Part shown: one piece after another, positions 21,564 to 30,262 of the stretch | Position numbering within the stretch: position 1 is the first letter of the stretch | Layout of the letters: each line of letters begins with the position of its first letter | Assembly: GCA_030587405.1 (NCBI GenBank) | Contig: JAUQZD010000022.1 | Span: forward strand, 1 to 32,007 | DNA: 32,007 bases | Source of the DNA: Candidatus Freyrarchaeum guaymasense | Lineage (GTDB): Archaea; Asgardarchaeota; Jordarchaeia; Jordarchaeales; Freyrarchaeaceae | Direction of reading: 5' to 3' | The notes under the pieces: model-generated | Database searches by the model: none | Told to the model about the DNA's origin: nothing | What the model saw: the letters and a program-made list of their open reading frames with translations, nothing else | Position numbers and translations under genes: made by a program

Positions 21564-22916
21564 GTGGTTCCAGTAGCTTTGACGATAGCCGGCTCGGACC
21601 CGCTCGGAGGGGCAGGGGTGCAGATGGACCTGAAAACCTTCGCCGCCCTAGGCGTCCACGGGGTGTGCGCCATAACCGCCGTGACAGCTCAGAACACTGT
21701 CTATGTTAGGGATATACACGTTGTTCCGCCCGAGATCATAATGGCCCAAGTTGACCTTCTCATGGAGGACTTGGAGGTTAAGGCCGCTAAGACGGGTATG
21801 CTCAGGGACAAGGAGACCGTGGAGGTTGTCTGCCACATAGAGGACGAGTATGGCTTCCCCCTAGTGGTTGACCCCATAGTCTGGGCTGGGTCTGGGGAGA
21901 GGCTGGCGTCGCCCTCGGCTGAGAGGGCGATAATAAACCAGCTTATCCCCAAGGCTACGGTCGTCACCCCGAACATAGCGGAGGCATCCCTCATAGCGGA
22001 CATGCAGATAAAGAGCGTTAGGGACATGGAGGAGGCCGCTAAGGCTATAGCGTCTAGGGGTGCCGAAGCCGTCGTAGTTAAGGGTGGCCACTTGGACGGG
22101 GAGAGAGATGTCGTCGTCGACGTCCTGTACGCTGACGGGGAGATTTCAAGGTTTGAGAAGGAGAGGGTGAAGGACTGCGCGAGCCATGGAAGGGGGTGCT
22201 GCTTCTCGGCTGCGATAACGGCGTTCCTCGCCATGGGCGAGGCCCCGGCGGCAGCCGTCGAGAAGGCTGAGAGGTACGTTGAGAAGGTTTTCCGCCACCC
22301 TGTTGACATAGGTAGGGGGAGGAAGCCTGCAAACCCCCTGATACTGCTCTACCACGACGCTGAGAGGTGGAACGTTATAAGCGACGTGGCGGAGGCTGTG
22401 AGCATGATAGAGTCTGAAAGGAACGTTGACGCGTTGATACCTGAGGTTAGGATGAACGTTGGCATGGCGACGAGCTTCGCGAGGGGGGTCGAAGACGTGG
22501 CGGCTGTGGAGGGGAGGATCGCAAGCTTCAGGGGGCGCGCCAGAGCTATTGGATGCCCAAGGTTTGGGGCGTCAAGCCACATCGCAAGGGTCATCTTGAA
22601 GGTGATGGAGTACGACCCGAACATGAGGGCTGCGGTCAACATAAAGTATTCGCCCGACATACTTGAGGCGTGCAGGAAGAGCGGGCTCACCGTCGCGGGG
22701 TTCGACAGGAGGGAGGAGCCAGAGGATGTTAGGTTGGTGGAGGGTAGGAGCCTTCAGTGGGGGGTGGAGCAGGCGATCCAGAAGGCTAAGGGGGTTCCCG
22801 ACGTCATATACGATGAGGGAGGGTACGGGAAGGAGGCCATGATAAGGGTTCTGGCTCAAACAGCCACCGAGGCCGTGGGGAAGGTTATCCAGATAAAGAA
22901 CAACCTTAAGCTGTGA
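21564..22916 (+). CDS. thiDN: ThiD-ThiN fusion: HMP(-P) kinase and thiamine phosphate synthase
   Basis: This is a bifunctional thiamine enzyme of 450 residues. The N-terminal ThiD domain (about 1-260) phosphorylates hydroxymethylpyrimidine and its phosphate; it shows [28 protein letters not shown] and [12 protein letters not shown]. The C-terminal ThiN domain (about 270-450) is the archaeal thiamine phosphate synthase, with [37 protein letters not shown] and the final [11 protein letters not shown]. The kinase anion-hole motif is [10 protein letters not shown] (from residue 208), with arginine where HGTGC is usual. GTG 21564 is favoured because GGAGGGTGA sits 5 bases before it; GTG 21555 would add three residues and overlap that site. 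Confidence 0.9.
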   Translation: MVPVALTIAGSDPLGGAGVQMDLKTFAALGVHGVCAITAVTAQNTVYVRDIHVVPPEIIMAQVDLLMEDLEVKAAKTGMLRDKETVEVVCHIEDEYGFPLVVDPIVWAGSGERLASPSAERAIINQLIPKATVVTPNIAEASLIADMQIKSVRDMEEAAKAIASRGAEAVVVKGGHLDGERDVVVDVLYADGEISRFEKERVKDCASHGRGCCFSAAITAFLAMGEAPAAAVEKAERYVEKVFRHPVDIGRGRKPANPLILLYHDAERWNVISDVAEAVSMIESERNVDALIPEVRMNVGMATSFARGVEDVAAVEGRIASFRGRARAIGCPRFGASSHIARVILKVMEYDPNMRAAVNIKYSPDILEACRKSGLTVAGFDRREEPEDVRLVEGRSLQWGVEQAIQKAKGVPDVIYDEGGYGKEAMIRVLAQTATEAVGKVIQIKNNLKL

Positions 22917-22960
22917 TGGGCGGATGGGAGGGCGGCGGGCAGGGACGGTAGAACACAACA

Positions 22961-22969
22961 TTATTTAAA
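22961..22969 (+). promoter_or_regulatory. TATA box of the helicase/phosphatase pair
   Basis: TTATTTAAA lies 27-35 bases before the GTG start, which fits a leaderless or nearly leaderless transcript. Confidence 0.5.
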
Positions 22970-22995
22970 GCTCTTCCTTTCCTTTAGTTAGTGGA

Positions 22996-25011
22996 GTGGG
23001 TTTCAGAGGGGTTTCTTTGAGGGAGGCTGACGCTAGGGAGGAACGGTTCAGAGGCTTTTTCCCCTATAAGCCGTACCCAGCCCAGCTTGAGTATGCTAGG
23101 GATGTAGCTAGGCTGGTTGAGGAGGGAGGTGTGGGCTTCCTCGAGGCCCCGACGGGCTTCGGCAAGACGGTCTCGATACTTTCAGCCGTTTTACCCTACC
23201 CCTACAGGGTTTTCTACTATTCGAGAACCCACACCCAGATGAGGCAGGTCGCCTACGAGCTTGAAAGGATCAACTCTTTAGGCTACGGCTTCACCGGGGT
23301 CGTTAGGGGGTCTAGGCTTCAGCTCTGCCTTGACAGGGACGTTAGGGAAATGGACGACTACTTGAGGGCGGACGAAGTTTGCCTTTCAAGGATTAGGAGC
23401 GAGGAGGATGGGAGGAGCCTCGCCGAGCTCTCCCTGTACAGGAGCGACGTGAGCCTGGCGAGCCAGGACAGGCTTCCATCCGACGTGCGCCTCTACTGCG
23501 AGTTTGAGGGGAGGAGGGTTGAGATACCAGGATACATGCCCCATGGGGTTCCAACCGTTGCAAGCGTGGAGAGGCTTCTGGAGTATGGGGATGAAAGGGA
23601 CGTTTGCCCCTACTACCTGGCTAAGGTTCTCTCGCAGGTTTACAGGGTCGTCATAGGAGCGTACAACTACCTTTTCCTCGACCCCGGCTTTAAGGGTCAA
23701 GTGATAGTTATGGATGAAGCGCACAACGTAGAGGACTTCTGTAAGGAGAGCAAGTCCTACGCCCTTTCGAGGAGGACCGTTGAAAGAGCGATAGACGAGG
23801 TTAAGGAGGTTGACAGGCCCTGGGCATCCGACGTGGAGGAGTTCCTCGCCTTTCTCTCAAGGTTCTTCAGCCACGCCGATTTTAAGGAGGACGAGCTTTT
23901 AACTAGGAGGATGATCCTTAAGGAGATGGAGGAGTGCGGGGTTACAAGGGAGAGGATAGAGGAGTTTCTTGAAGGGTGGCCTCTGATAATAAACATCCAG
24001 AGGGAGCTCATAGCGAGGAGGGGGAGGGTTGTAATCCTTGACAGGCTGAGGGTCGCCCAAGTCTACGCTTTCATCGAAACCTTCATGTCGAGTGGGGAGG
24101 AGGAGTACGTGGGGTTCTGGAACGCCGAGGACGAGAAGAACCCTGTGCTTGAGTGGCTCTGCCTAGACCCCAGGGTCGCGTTCAGCGAGATCCTATCCGA
24201 GAAGCCGAGGGCGGTCATACTGACCAGCGGAACCCTGTCGCCGGTGGAGGGTATGGCGGCACGGTTGGGGGTCCCGGAAGCCTTCAAGAGGAGCTACCCT
24301 TCAGTCATACCTAAGGACAACATAATGATTCTGGCTGTGGGCAGGGGGCCAAGCGGCAAACCCCTCACAACCAAGTACGAGATGAGGGGCGACGAGGAGA
24401 CGGTGCTCGAGTACGGGGAGGCGGTCGCTAGGATAGTTAGAAACGTCCCTAACGGAACCATAGTGTTCTTTCCAGCCTACCAAGTGATGAATAGGATGTT
24501 GAACACGTGGAACACTTACGGTGTCCTCGGCGAGATCGACGCAGCCGTCTTCATAGAGTCTCCGGGTAGCACGGCGTCGCTGGTCGACGCCTACAGGAAG
24601 GCGGCCAGGGAGGACAAGGCTGTGCTCTTCGCCGTCGTCAGGGGGAAGCTCAGTGAGGGGGCGAACTTCCCCGACGAGTCGGGGCGAGCCGTAGTTATAG
24701 TCGGCATACCATACCCTAACATTTCCGACCCCAGAGTTATGGCTCAGAGGGAGTACTACGACAGGGTGGAGGAGAGCATGGGGAGAAGGTGGTACCTTGA
24801 CCAGTCCTTTAACGCTGTGAACCAGTCTCTCGGCAGGGTTTGGAGGCACAAGGAGGACTACGCGGTTGGGGTGCTGCTTGACACGAGGTACGCTTGGAGG
24901 GAGAGCAGGAGGAGGCTTTCGCCGTGGCTGGCGGAGAGGACCACGCACGTGGACCCCAGGACGCCGTTTCAGACGGTGGAGAGGATGATCAGGGCATTCT
25001 TTAAAGGGTAG
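22996..25011 (+). CDS. XPD/RTEL1-like iron-sulfur DNA helicase
   Basis: This superfamily 2 helicase has 671 residues. Walker A is APTGFGKT (51-58) and the DEAH box is DEAHN (240-244). Four cysteines between them (111, 129, 168, 204) are the ligands of the 4Fe-4S cluster that defines the XPD/FANCJ/RTEL1/ChlR1 group. The C-terminal motifs are TSGTLSPVEGMAARLG, RGKLSEGANFPD, VIVGIPYPNISDPRV and the arginine finger region NQSLGRVWRHKEDYA. RGKLSEGANF and the PYPN block look closer to RTEL1/FANCJ than to classic archaeal XPD, and the protein is longer than typical archaeal XPD. It likely acts 5' to 3' in repair or recombination. The GTG start is 8 bases upstream of a second possible context, so it is uncertain by a few residues. 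Confidence 0.88.
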   Translation: MGFRGVSLREADAREERFRGFFPYKPYPAQLEYARDVARLVEEGGVGFLEAPTGFGKTVSILSAVLPYPYRVFYYSRTHTQMRQVAYELERINSLGYGFTGVVRGSRLQLCLDRDVREMDDYLRADEVCLSRIRSEEDGRSLAELSLYRSDVSLASQDRLPSDVRLYCEFEGRRVEIPGYMPHGVPTVASVERLLEYGDERDVCPYYLAKVLSQVYRVVIGAYNYLFLDPGFKGQVIVMDEAHNVEDFCKESKSYALSRRTVERAIDEVKEVDRPWASDVEEFLAFLSRFFSHADFKEDELLTRRMILKEMEECGVTRERIEEFLEGWPLIINIQRELIARRGRVVILDRLRVAQVYAFIETFMSSGEEEYVGFWNAEDEKNPVLEWLCLDPRVAFSEILSEKPRAVILTSGTLSPVEGMAARLGVPEAFKRSYPSVIPKDNIMILAVGRGPSGKPLTTKYEMRGDEETVLEYGEAVARIVRNVPNGTIVFFPAYQVMNRMLNTWNTYGVLGEIDAAVFIESPGSTASLVDAYRKAAREDKAVLFAVVRGKLSEGANFPDESGRAVVIVGIPYPNISDPRVMAQREYYDRVEESMGRRWYLDQSFNAVNQSLGRVWRHKEDYAVGVLLDTRYAWRESRRRLSPWLAERTTHVDPRTPFQTVERMIRAFFKG

Positions 25012-25019
25012 GTGGAAGG

Positions 25020-25871
25020 ATGGGGAGGCTGGCTGAGGAGATAGTCAGGAAGCCGCAGCTTGCATCTAAGCTCGACGGCGAAGCAGTCAAGAGGATCATC
25101 TACGATGTGGGGGAGGTTCTCGAGGGTGAAACTTACTTTGAGGTTGAGGGTGGGAGGGTCCTCTTCGTAGGTGACACGCACGGTGACCTCTACTCAACCA
25201 TGGCTGTGGCAAGGAGGTTTCTCAGGGAGGGCTACGACCTGGCGGTTTTCCTAGGGGACTACGTTGACAGGGGGGCTGAGCAGGTTGGAAACATGAACTT
25301 CGTCCTCTCGCTTAAAACCGTGTACCCTGACAGGGTGATACTTCTCAGAGGCAACCACGAGACCCCCCTCGCCAACAGGTACTACGGATTCATGGATGCT
25401 GTCTCGAGAAGGTTCTCCTTCAGCTTCTACAGGGTTTACGCCTCCCTCTTCGCATCCCTGCCATACGCTTGCCTAGTTAACGGGTCGGTGCTATGCCTTC
25501 ACGGGGGGATAGCTAAGGGGCTTGAAAGGCTGAGCCAGCTCAGGGAGATTCCCAGGGAGGTGGAGGTCGAGGACCCCATAGGGTTCCAAGTGCTGTGGAA
25601 CGACCCTCATGAGGGGGTGAGGGGGTTCAAGCCAAGCCCCAGAGGGCCGGGAATATACGTGTTTGGAGAGGACGTTTTCACGGAGTTCGCCGAGGAGAAT
25701 GGGGTTGAGGTTATGGTGAGAGCTCACGAGGTGTTCCCTCAGGGGTTCAAGTGGTACTTTCGAGGGAGAATTTTGAGCTTGTTTTCCGCCGCGCAGTACA
25801 CCATCCCGGTTAATGCCAAGGTGGGCGAGATGGAGGGAGGAGATCTCCGGGTAGTAGACGTCTTCAGCTGA
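25020..25871 (+). CDS. PPP-family serine/threonine protein phosphatase
   Basis: This two-metal phosphoprotein phosphatase has 283 residues. All PPP signatures are present: GDTHG (51-55), GDYVDRG (79-85), GNHE (111-114), then LHGGI (about 160-164) and VRAHEVFPQG toward the C-terminus. The N-terminal 40 residues are helical, as in other archaeal PP1/PP2A-like enzymes. ATG 25020 follows AGGTGGA and is only 8 bases beyond the helicase stop, so the phosphatase is probably co-transcribed with the helicase. This could link repair-protein phosphorylation to helicase expression, which is inference. Confidence 0.9.
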   Translation: MGRLAEEIVRKPQLASKLDGEAVKRIIYDVGEVLEGETYFEVEGGRVLFVGDTHGDLYSTMAVARRFLREGYDLAVFLGDYVDRGAEQVGNMNFVLSLKTVYPDRVILLRGNHETPLANRYYGFMDAVSRRFSFSFYRVYASLFASLPYACLVNGSVLCLHGGIAKGLERLSQLREIPREVEVEDPIGFQVLWNDPHEGVRGFKPSPRGPGIYVFGEDVFTEFAEENGVEVMVRAHEVFPQGFKWYFRGRILSLFSAAQYTIPVNAKVGEMEGGDLRVVDVFS

Positions 25872-25972
25872 GGGGGGCGGCGTGGATGGTTAACTTGCCT
25901 CCCTAGTGTGGTTGACGTTTGAGGCGGCTGCTAAGCCGTTAAGTGTGCTGCGGATTGCTGAGGGTTCCGAGT

Positions 25973-26713
25973 TTACGTTAGGAGGGCTGAGTTGAGGAAT
26001 TCCTGCAGGTCTTTAGGTTTTATCGTTCCTGTGTGGAGGGCTGTCGCAACCAGCGCGCCCTTCACTCCTATGCTTCGCAGAGCCTTTAAGTCTTCGACGC
26101 TTCTCACCCCTCCGCCGGCTATCACCGGGATTGAGAGGTGGGACGCAAGCTTCTCGAGGAGGGTGATGGGGGGGCCGCTGCGCATTCCGACACGGGATAG
26201 GTCCACCACGAGGAGGGAGGACACGCCGGAATCCTCAAACATCGCCGCTGCTTCAAGAGGGGTCATTGACGCTACCTCCCGGCTCCTAGAGACGACGGAG
26301 ACACCTCTCAGGTCGAGGCTTCCAACTATTCTTTCGCCGTAAAGCCTAGTGCACTCGGAGAGGAAGGCTGGGGTTGGGATGGTCTCGGTTGCAACGACGA
26401 CGCCTGATACTCCGGCTCTGACCAGGCTCTCGACGGACTCGACGCTTCTCACCCCGGCGTCGACCATGATCCTCATGGAGGAGCGTCTAACGAGAGACCT
26501 TATGGCTCCCAGGTTCGGCGCCCTCCCCTCTATAGCGTCCAGGTCTGCGATGTAGAGTTCGGTGAAGCCGAGGCATTTAAACGCGTACATGACGTTCATG
26601 GGGTCTGGCGAGGAGGTGAGAACCGACTTGACGGGCTCATACTCTCTTCTAACGCCTCCCTTAGCGTGCACGACGATGCCGTTCATCAGGTCCATGACAG
26701 GTATTACACGCAT
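25973..26713 (-). CDS. HisA-related TIM-barrel protein (COG1411 type)
   Basis: This 246-residue beta/alpha barrel is related to ProFAR isomerase HisA. It keeps the catalytic aspartate pair at Asp8 (VIPVMDLMNG) and Asp134 (GSLDLRG), and the phosphate-binding loops VDAGVRSVE and IAGGGVRSVEDL. The rest of the sequence departs from true HisA, and no other histidine genes are present. It fits the archaeal HisA-like group often found near methanofuran or tetrahydromethanopterin genes. It is divergent from mfnD across a 243-base promoter region, which supports that link. A TATA-like CTTTTTAAG at about 26752-26760 and GGGGGAG precede the ATG. The reaction is unknown. Confidence 0.75.
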   Translation of the reverse strand: MRVIPVMDLMNGIVVHAKGGVRREYEPVKSVLTSSPDPMNVMYAFKCLGFTELYIADLDAIEGRAPNLGAIRSLVRRSSMRIMVDAGVRSVESVESLVRAGVSGVVVATETIPTPAFLSECTRLYGERIVGSLDLRGVSVVSRSREVASMTPLEAAAMFEDSGVSSLLVVDLSRVGMRSGPPITLLEKLASHLSIPVIAGGGVRSVEDLKALRSIGVKGALVATALHTGTIKPKDLQEFLNSALLT

Positions 26714-26956
26714 ACCCCTTGCTCCCCCTTCATGGTGCAGGCGAAAAGGAGAAGCTTAAAAAGAATAGTGTAGCTACAAATAAAAAACTTTCCAACCTCT
26801 AATTGATCGTCCATCCCCTTCAGGGTGGAAGTGGCGGGAAAGGGCTTCAGCCCTGAGCCATCGTGTAGAGGCTGCGGGCAGCAGGTGGTTGGGGTAGGGT
26901 GCAACGGGTGGATTCTTGGGTTGGCGTGGGAGGCTGCCTTCCTGGCTGGTGGTGGG

Positions 26957-28093
26957 ATGAAGGGAAGGGTCTTCGTGTACGAGTTTATGTGTGGAGGCGG
27001 GATGGCTGGTGAGGAGTTGCACGTGGACGTTGCAGTGGAGGGGCTCGCCATGCTTCTCGCATCCGCCGAGGACTTCTCCTCCGCAGGGTTCCACACGTTC
27101 ACGACTCTAGACCCCAGACTTCTCTATTTGAAGAGGATTTTTGAAGCTAGGAGTGTCTCCGTGGTGGAGAGGGGTCTCCTTGAAGGGGTGGAGGAGGCTG
27201 ACTGGGTTCTTTTAATTGCCCCGGAGACGGGGGGGACGCTCTGCGAGTTAACGCGAACCCTTGAAAAGAGTGGATGCAGTGTTTTGGGCTCCTCCTCCAA
27301 TGGGGTAGCCTTGGCTACGGATAAGGGGAGAACATTGGAGTTGGCTGGTGAGGCAGGGCTAAGCGTTCCCCTGACCTTAACCGCCAAGAGCGTGGAGGAG
27401 GCTGTTGGGAGGGCGTGGGAGGTCGGGTTTCCAGCCGTGTTTAAGCCGGTTGACGGTGTGGGATGTGAGGGGGTCAGCGTAGCTAGGGGCGAGGATGATG
27501 TTAGGGGGGCGGCTGAGCTCGCCTCGGCTGCTTCAGGAACCGGGGAGATCCTCGTTCAGGAGTATGTGAAAGGGGTGGATGCGAGTGCAAGCTTGATAGT
27601 TGGCGATGACGAGGCAACGCCCTTAACGCTAAACGCTCAAATGATTCTAATCGGCGAGGACGGAAGGATACGTTATGGGGGGGGCTACCTCCCCCTCAAG
27701 CACGGCTTGGAGAAGGAAGCCTTAAAGGCAGCTGAGAAGGCGGCGCTGCAGATTCCGGGCTTGAAGGGGTACGTTGGGGTGGACTTGGTCCTGTCTCGCA
27801 GGGGGGTGTTCATAATGGAGGTTAACCCCCGCCTGACAACCTCGTACCTAGGTGTCAGGGAAGTTGTAGAAGGTAACATTGCAGGGTTTATCTTCGACTC
27901 GTGTCTGAGAGGGGTGACACCGGGAAGAGTGGTGGTTAGGGGAGGCGCAGCGTTCAGGAAAACGTCTACGCGTGAAGTGTGCGATTGGGAGGTTTCAATA
28001 AATGAGAGGCACAGGTTTATAGTTTGCCGCGGAGGAAGCATAGACGAAGCGCTGGTGAAGGCGGGAATCCGCCCTCGGAGGGCTAACCTCTAG
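26957..28093 (+). CDS. mfnD: ATP-grasp ligase, tyramine-L-glutamate ligase-like (methanofuran synthesis)
   Basis: MfnD joins tyramine to glutamate with ATP in methanofuran biosynthesis. The protein has 378 residues. It begins with MKGRVFVYEFMCGGG, the conserved N-terminal pattern of COG1821, then GSSSNGVALATDKGRT, the ATP-grasp lysine strand FPAVFKPVDGVGCEGV, EILVQEYVKGVDASAS, and the metal site GVDLVLSRRGVFIMEVNPRLTTSY. I chose ATG 26957 because GGTGGTGGG precedes it and the family begins here. A GTG at 26825 would add 44 residues unlike the family, so that stretch is treated as leader. mfnF lies downstream in the same direction. Confidence 0.75.
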   Translation: MKGRVFVYEFMCGGGMAGEELHVDVAVEGLAMLLASAEDFSSAGFHTFTTLDPRLLYLKRIFEARSVSVVERGLLEGVEEADWVLLIAPETGGTLCELTRTLEKSGCSVLGSSSNGVALATDKGRTLELAGEAGLSVPLTLTAKSVEEAVGRAWEVGFPAVFKPVDGVGCEGVSVARGEDDVRGAAELASAASGTGEILVQEYVKGVDASASLIVGDDEATPLTLNAQMILIGEDGRIRYGGGYLPLKHGLEKEALKAAEKAALQIPGLKGYVGVDLVLSRRGVFIMEVNPRLTTSYLGVREVVEGNIAGFIFDSCLRGVTPGRVVVRGGAAFRKTSTREVCDWEVSINERHRFIVCRGGSIDEALVKAGIRPRRANL

Positions 28094-28498
28094 TATGGTT
28101 TCCATGGGCAATTTCAGAGAAGGGTCTAAGCGTGCAACATCGGCGTGTAGGGTGGGGTACCTAGTCGTTCGCTCTCGTGTTTGCCTTCCTTAGTTCTGGA
28201 ACACGTTGAATAGGGGTGTTCCCGTAGGGGTCGACAAGGTAATCGCCAGCTTTCTTTTCCGATAGGGCCGGTAGATCAAGCTGTCCATTTCCGTTTGCGG
28301 TTGTTAGGTCCCGCCTCACAGTTGCAGGCAATATTGATGGTATTCCCGCATATCGTATAGGTTAGCCTTCTGATTGATTGCTGTCTTCATTGTTACGATT
28401 CGTTAAAGATAGAATCTTATAGGGAGAGACCTTATAGGATCTGAATGTGATGGATCCCGCTCTATGGTTGGAAGTGGGGCCTTCTGGGTGAAAGAGAA
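28094..28498. other. Intergenic region with a cryptic minus-strand frame
   Basis: No intact gene is seen in these 405 bases, which are less G/C-rich than the flanks. On the minus strand a frame of about 66 codons is open from about 28360 to TAG at 28161-28163. It contains DYLVDPYGNTPIQRVPELRKAN but has no start codon context or Shine-Dalgarno. It may be a decayed gene tail; I cannot assign a family. Near the right end, CTTATAGG occurs twice (28416-28423 and 28431-28438); either could be the TATA element for mfnF. Confidence 0.4.
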
Positions 28499-29569
28499 AT
28501 GATTTTTGTTGGATTGGACGTGGGGGGCGCCAATACCAAGGCTGCTAGGGTGGATGTTGGATCTGGGAGAGTTAGGGTTAAAGTGGTTAGGGAGTACTTT
28601 CCCGTGTGGGCTAGGTCGAGGGGTGAGCTTCCAGAGCTCATATCTAGGATAGGGCGGGGGCTTTGTGGCGGGGAGGAACCTGACTGCGTCTGTTTGACGA
28701 TGACCGCCGAGCTCTCCGACGCTTACGAGACCAAAAGGGAGGGGGTTAACCATGTTCTTTCTTCGGTTGAGTACGCTTTTAAGGGGGTTGAGGTGCTTGT
28801 CGTGAACTGCATGGCGGAGCTTTTAAGCGTCGGCGAGGCGAGGAGGCGCCCCTTGGAGGTTGCAGCGGCGAACTGGCCGGCTACAGGGTGGATGGTTGGA
28901 AGGGTCTTCAGAAACTGCATCTTCATGGATGTGGGGAGCACAACCACCGACATAATACCCGTTAGGGATGGGGTGCCCTGCCCTGAGGGGAGAAGCGACA
29001 CCGAGAGGCTGATGAGCGGAGAGCTGGTCTTCACGGGGGTTCTCAGGACGAACATTTCGGCTATAGTGGGGTGGGTCCCCCTGTGGGGGCGCATGTGTAG
29101 GGTGTCTCCGGAGAAGTTTGCGTTAACCGCCGACGTACACCTCATCCTGGGGCACATTTCGGAGGAGGATTACACCTGCGAGAGCGCTGATGGGAGGGGG
29201 AGGGACGTGGAGCACTCGATGGCTCGCTTGGCGAGGGTTGTGTGCGGCGACCTTGAAACCCTCACCGCCGAGGACGTCCTCGGGATCGCGAGGTACGTGT
29301 ATGTTAGGCAGGTGGAGCAGGTGGTGGAGGGGCTTGAGCAGGTTTCCTCCAGAAACCCGGACTTAAAGACGGTTGTAGTTGCTGGTCTGGGAGGGAGGTT
29401 CCTAGCTTGGAGGGCGGCCGAGGCTGCAGGATTCAGGAAAATACACAGTTTAGACGATGTGTTTGGGAGGATGGTTTCCGAGAATGCACCCGCCGTTGCT
29501 GCGGCTCTGATGGCTGCTGGAAGGAGGGGGGTGGACGTGGACGAAGTGCTTAGGAGGATGAGGGGGTAG
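28499..29569 (+). CDS. mfnF: MfnF-like methanofuran biosynthesis protein (COG1548)
   Basis: MfnF couples the furan unit with glutamyl-tyramine in methanofuran synthesis and belongs to the hydantoinase/actin-like ATPase superfamily. The protein has 356 residues. The first phosphate loop is GLDVGGANTKAA (5-16), followed by the family signature LTMTAELSDAYETKREGVNHVL, which I split here as LTMTAELSDAY and KREGVNHVL. The second phosphate loop is FMDVGSTTTDIIPV (from about 142). A glycine-rich VVAGLGGRFLA segment near 300 and ENAPAVAAALMA at the end complete it. It starts at ATG after GAAAGAGA. The neighbouring mfnD and HisA-like genes support the pathway assignment. Confidence 0.8.
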   Translation: MIFVGLDVGGANTKAARVDVGSGRVRVKVVREYFPVWARSRGELPELISRIGRGLCGGEEPDCVCLTMTAELSDAYETKREGVNHVLSSVEYAFKGVEVLVVNCMAELLSVGEARRRPLEVAAANWPATGWMVGRVFRNCIFMDVGSTTTDIIPVRDGVPCPEGRSDTERLMSGELVFTGVLRTNISAIVGWVPLWGRMCRVSPEKFALTADVHLILGHISEEDYTCESADGRGRDVEHSMARLARVVCGDLETLTAEDVLGIARYVYVRQVEQVVEGLEQVSSRNPDLKTVVVAGLGGRFLAWRAAEAAGFRKIHSLDDVFGRMVSENAPAVAAALMAAGRRGVDVDEVLRRMRG

Positions 29570-29660
29570 CATGGTTCGCCGGGCTTTTTCTTTGTGTTTA
29601 GCAATGAAATGTTTTACTTAAGTAAAAATTCGCGTCCATCACATTTAATTATAGAAAAAA

Positions 29661-29787
29661 ATAAATACCAGAAAATTGATAGAAGTTCCTCAGGTTTGGG
29701 AGGAGTCTCGGCGAGAGGGGGTAGGCCAACCCCTGAAGGGGAACACTGATCCAATGAAGGGCCTGTAACCCCCCGAGCCTCAAACCT
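29661..29787 (+). ncRNA. Candidate structured RNA or terminator between convergent genes
   Basis: From 29692 to 29787 the sequence folds on itself in nested helices: 29692-29700 with 29779-29787 (9 bp, one wobble), 29707-29711 with 29773-29777 (5 bp), 29718-29721 with 29769-29772 (4 bp), 29723-29727 with 29760-29764 (5 bp), then a CCCC-TGAA-GGGG hairpin (29730-29741) and a loop containing ACTGATCCAATGA. A TATA-like ATAAATA (29661-29667) lies about 25 bases before the fold on this strand. On the other strand a run of seven T follows about 30 bases after it, so it could also be a terminator of the minus-strand genes. It matches no RNA family I recognise. Confidence 0.45.
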
Positions 29788-29791
29788 CCTT

Positions 29792-30262
29792 TCAGAAAAG
29801 TGTTGTCTGCCTGTATCCCTTCTTCCCTTCCTCCTCGACGGCTTCCCCGGGCTTCCTTGAGCGCTTAGCCTTCCGCCCAGCCTGCATTTTGGCGGCTGCC
29901 TCGCGGGCTGCTTCACGCTCCCTCTGGGCGAGAGCCCTTATTCTTTCGCGGTCCACTTCAACGGTGAAGTCGAGGGGGTATGGTTCGACCTCGTCTAGGC
30001 CGCTGAAGTCGAACTTCTTTCCGAGGAAGATGAGGGGTGGGGTGTCAACGTCCCTTGCCATGGAGAGGAGGCCGCCGTCCATCCTCAGTACGCCGTTGTC
30101 CAGGGCTAGCTTGAGAAGTTTAAGGGCTCTTGTAGGGGAGAAGTTGAAGGGGAGCCCCCAGTCGAACGAGAGGATGAAGCACCATTCTTTAGGGGTAAGC
30201 TTGGATTTGCCTGAGAGGATGAATGGTATCTTTGATAGGGCCTCCACGGCGTCTAGGCTCAT
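29792..30262 (-). CDS. DUF2240-like protein with PIP-box-like C-terminus
   Basis: The protein has 156 residues. The N-terminal 75 residues form a small helical, winged-helix-like domain (SKIPFILSGKSKLTPKEWCFILSF, split here as SKIPFILSGK and LTPKEWCFILSF; then FNFSPTRALKLLKLAL and GVLRMDGG), matching the archaeal DUF2240 pattern. The C-terminal half is a long charged helix followed by a disordered basic stretch that ends YRQTTLF. QTTLF at the very end resembles the first part of a PCNA-interacting peptide. Its ATG overlaps the stop of the stress-type protein gene (ATGA), so translation is coupled. The function is unknown. Confidence 0.65.
   Translation of the reverse strand: MSLDAVEALSKIPFILSGKSKLTPKEWCFILSFDWGLPFNFSPTRALKLLKLALDNGVLRMDGGLLSMARDVDTPPLIFLGKKFDFSGLDEVEPYPLDFTVEVDRERIRALAQREREAAREAAAKMQAGRKAKRSRKPGEAVEEEGKKGYRQTTLF

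Noticed and set aside
26825..26956. 44-residue N-terminal extension of mfnD
   Set aside because: The sequence does not match the family, whose members begin at the following MKGRVFVYE; the GTG at 26825 lacks a clear Shine-Dalgarno sequence.
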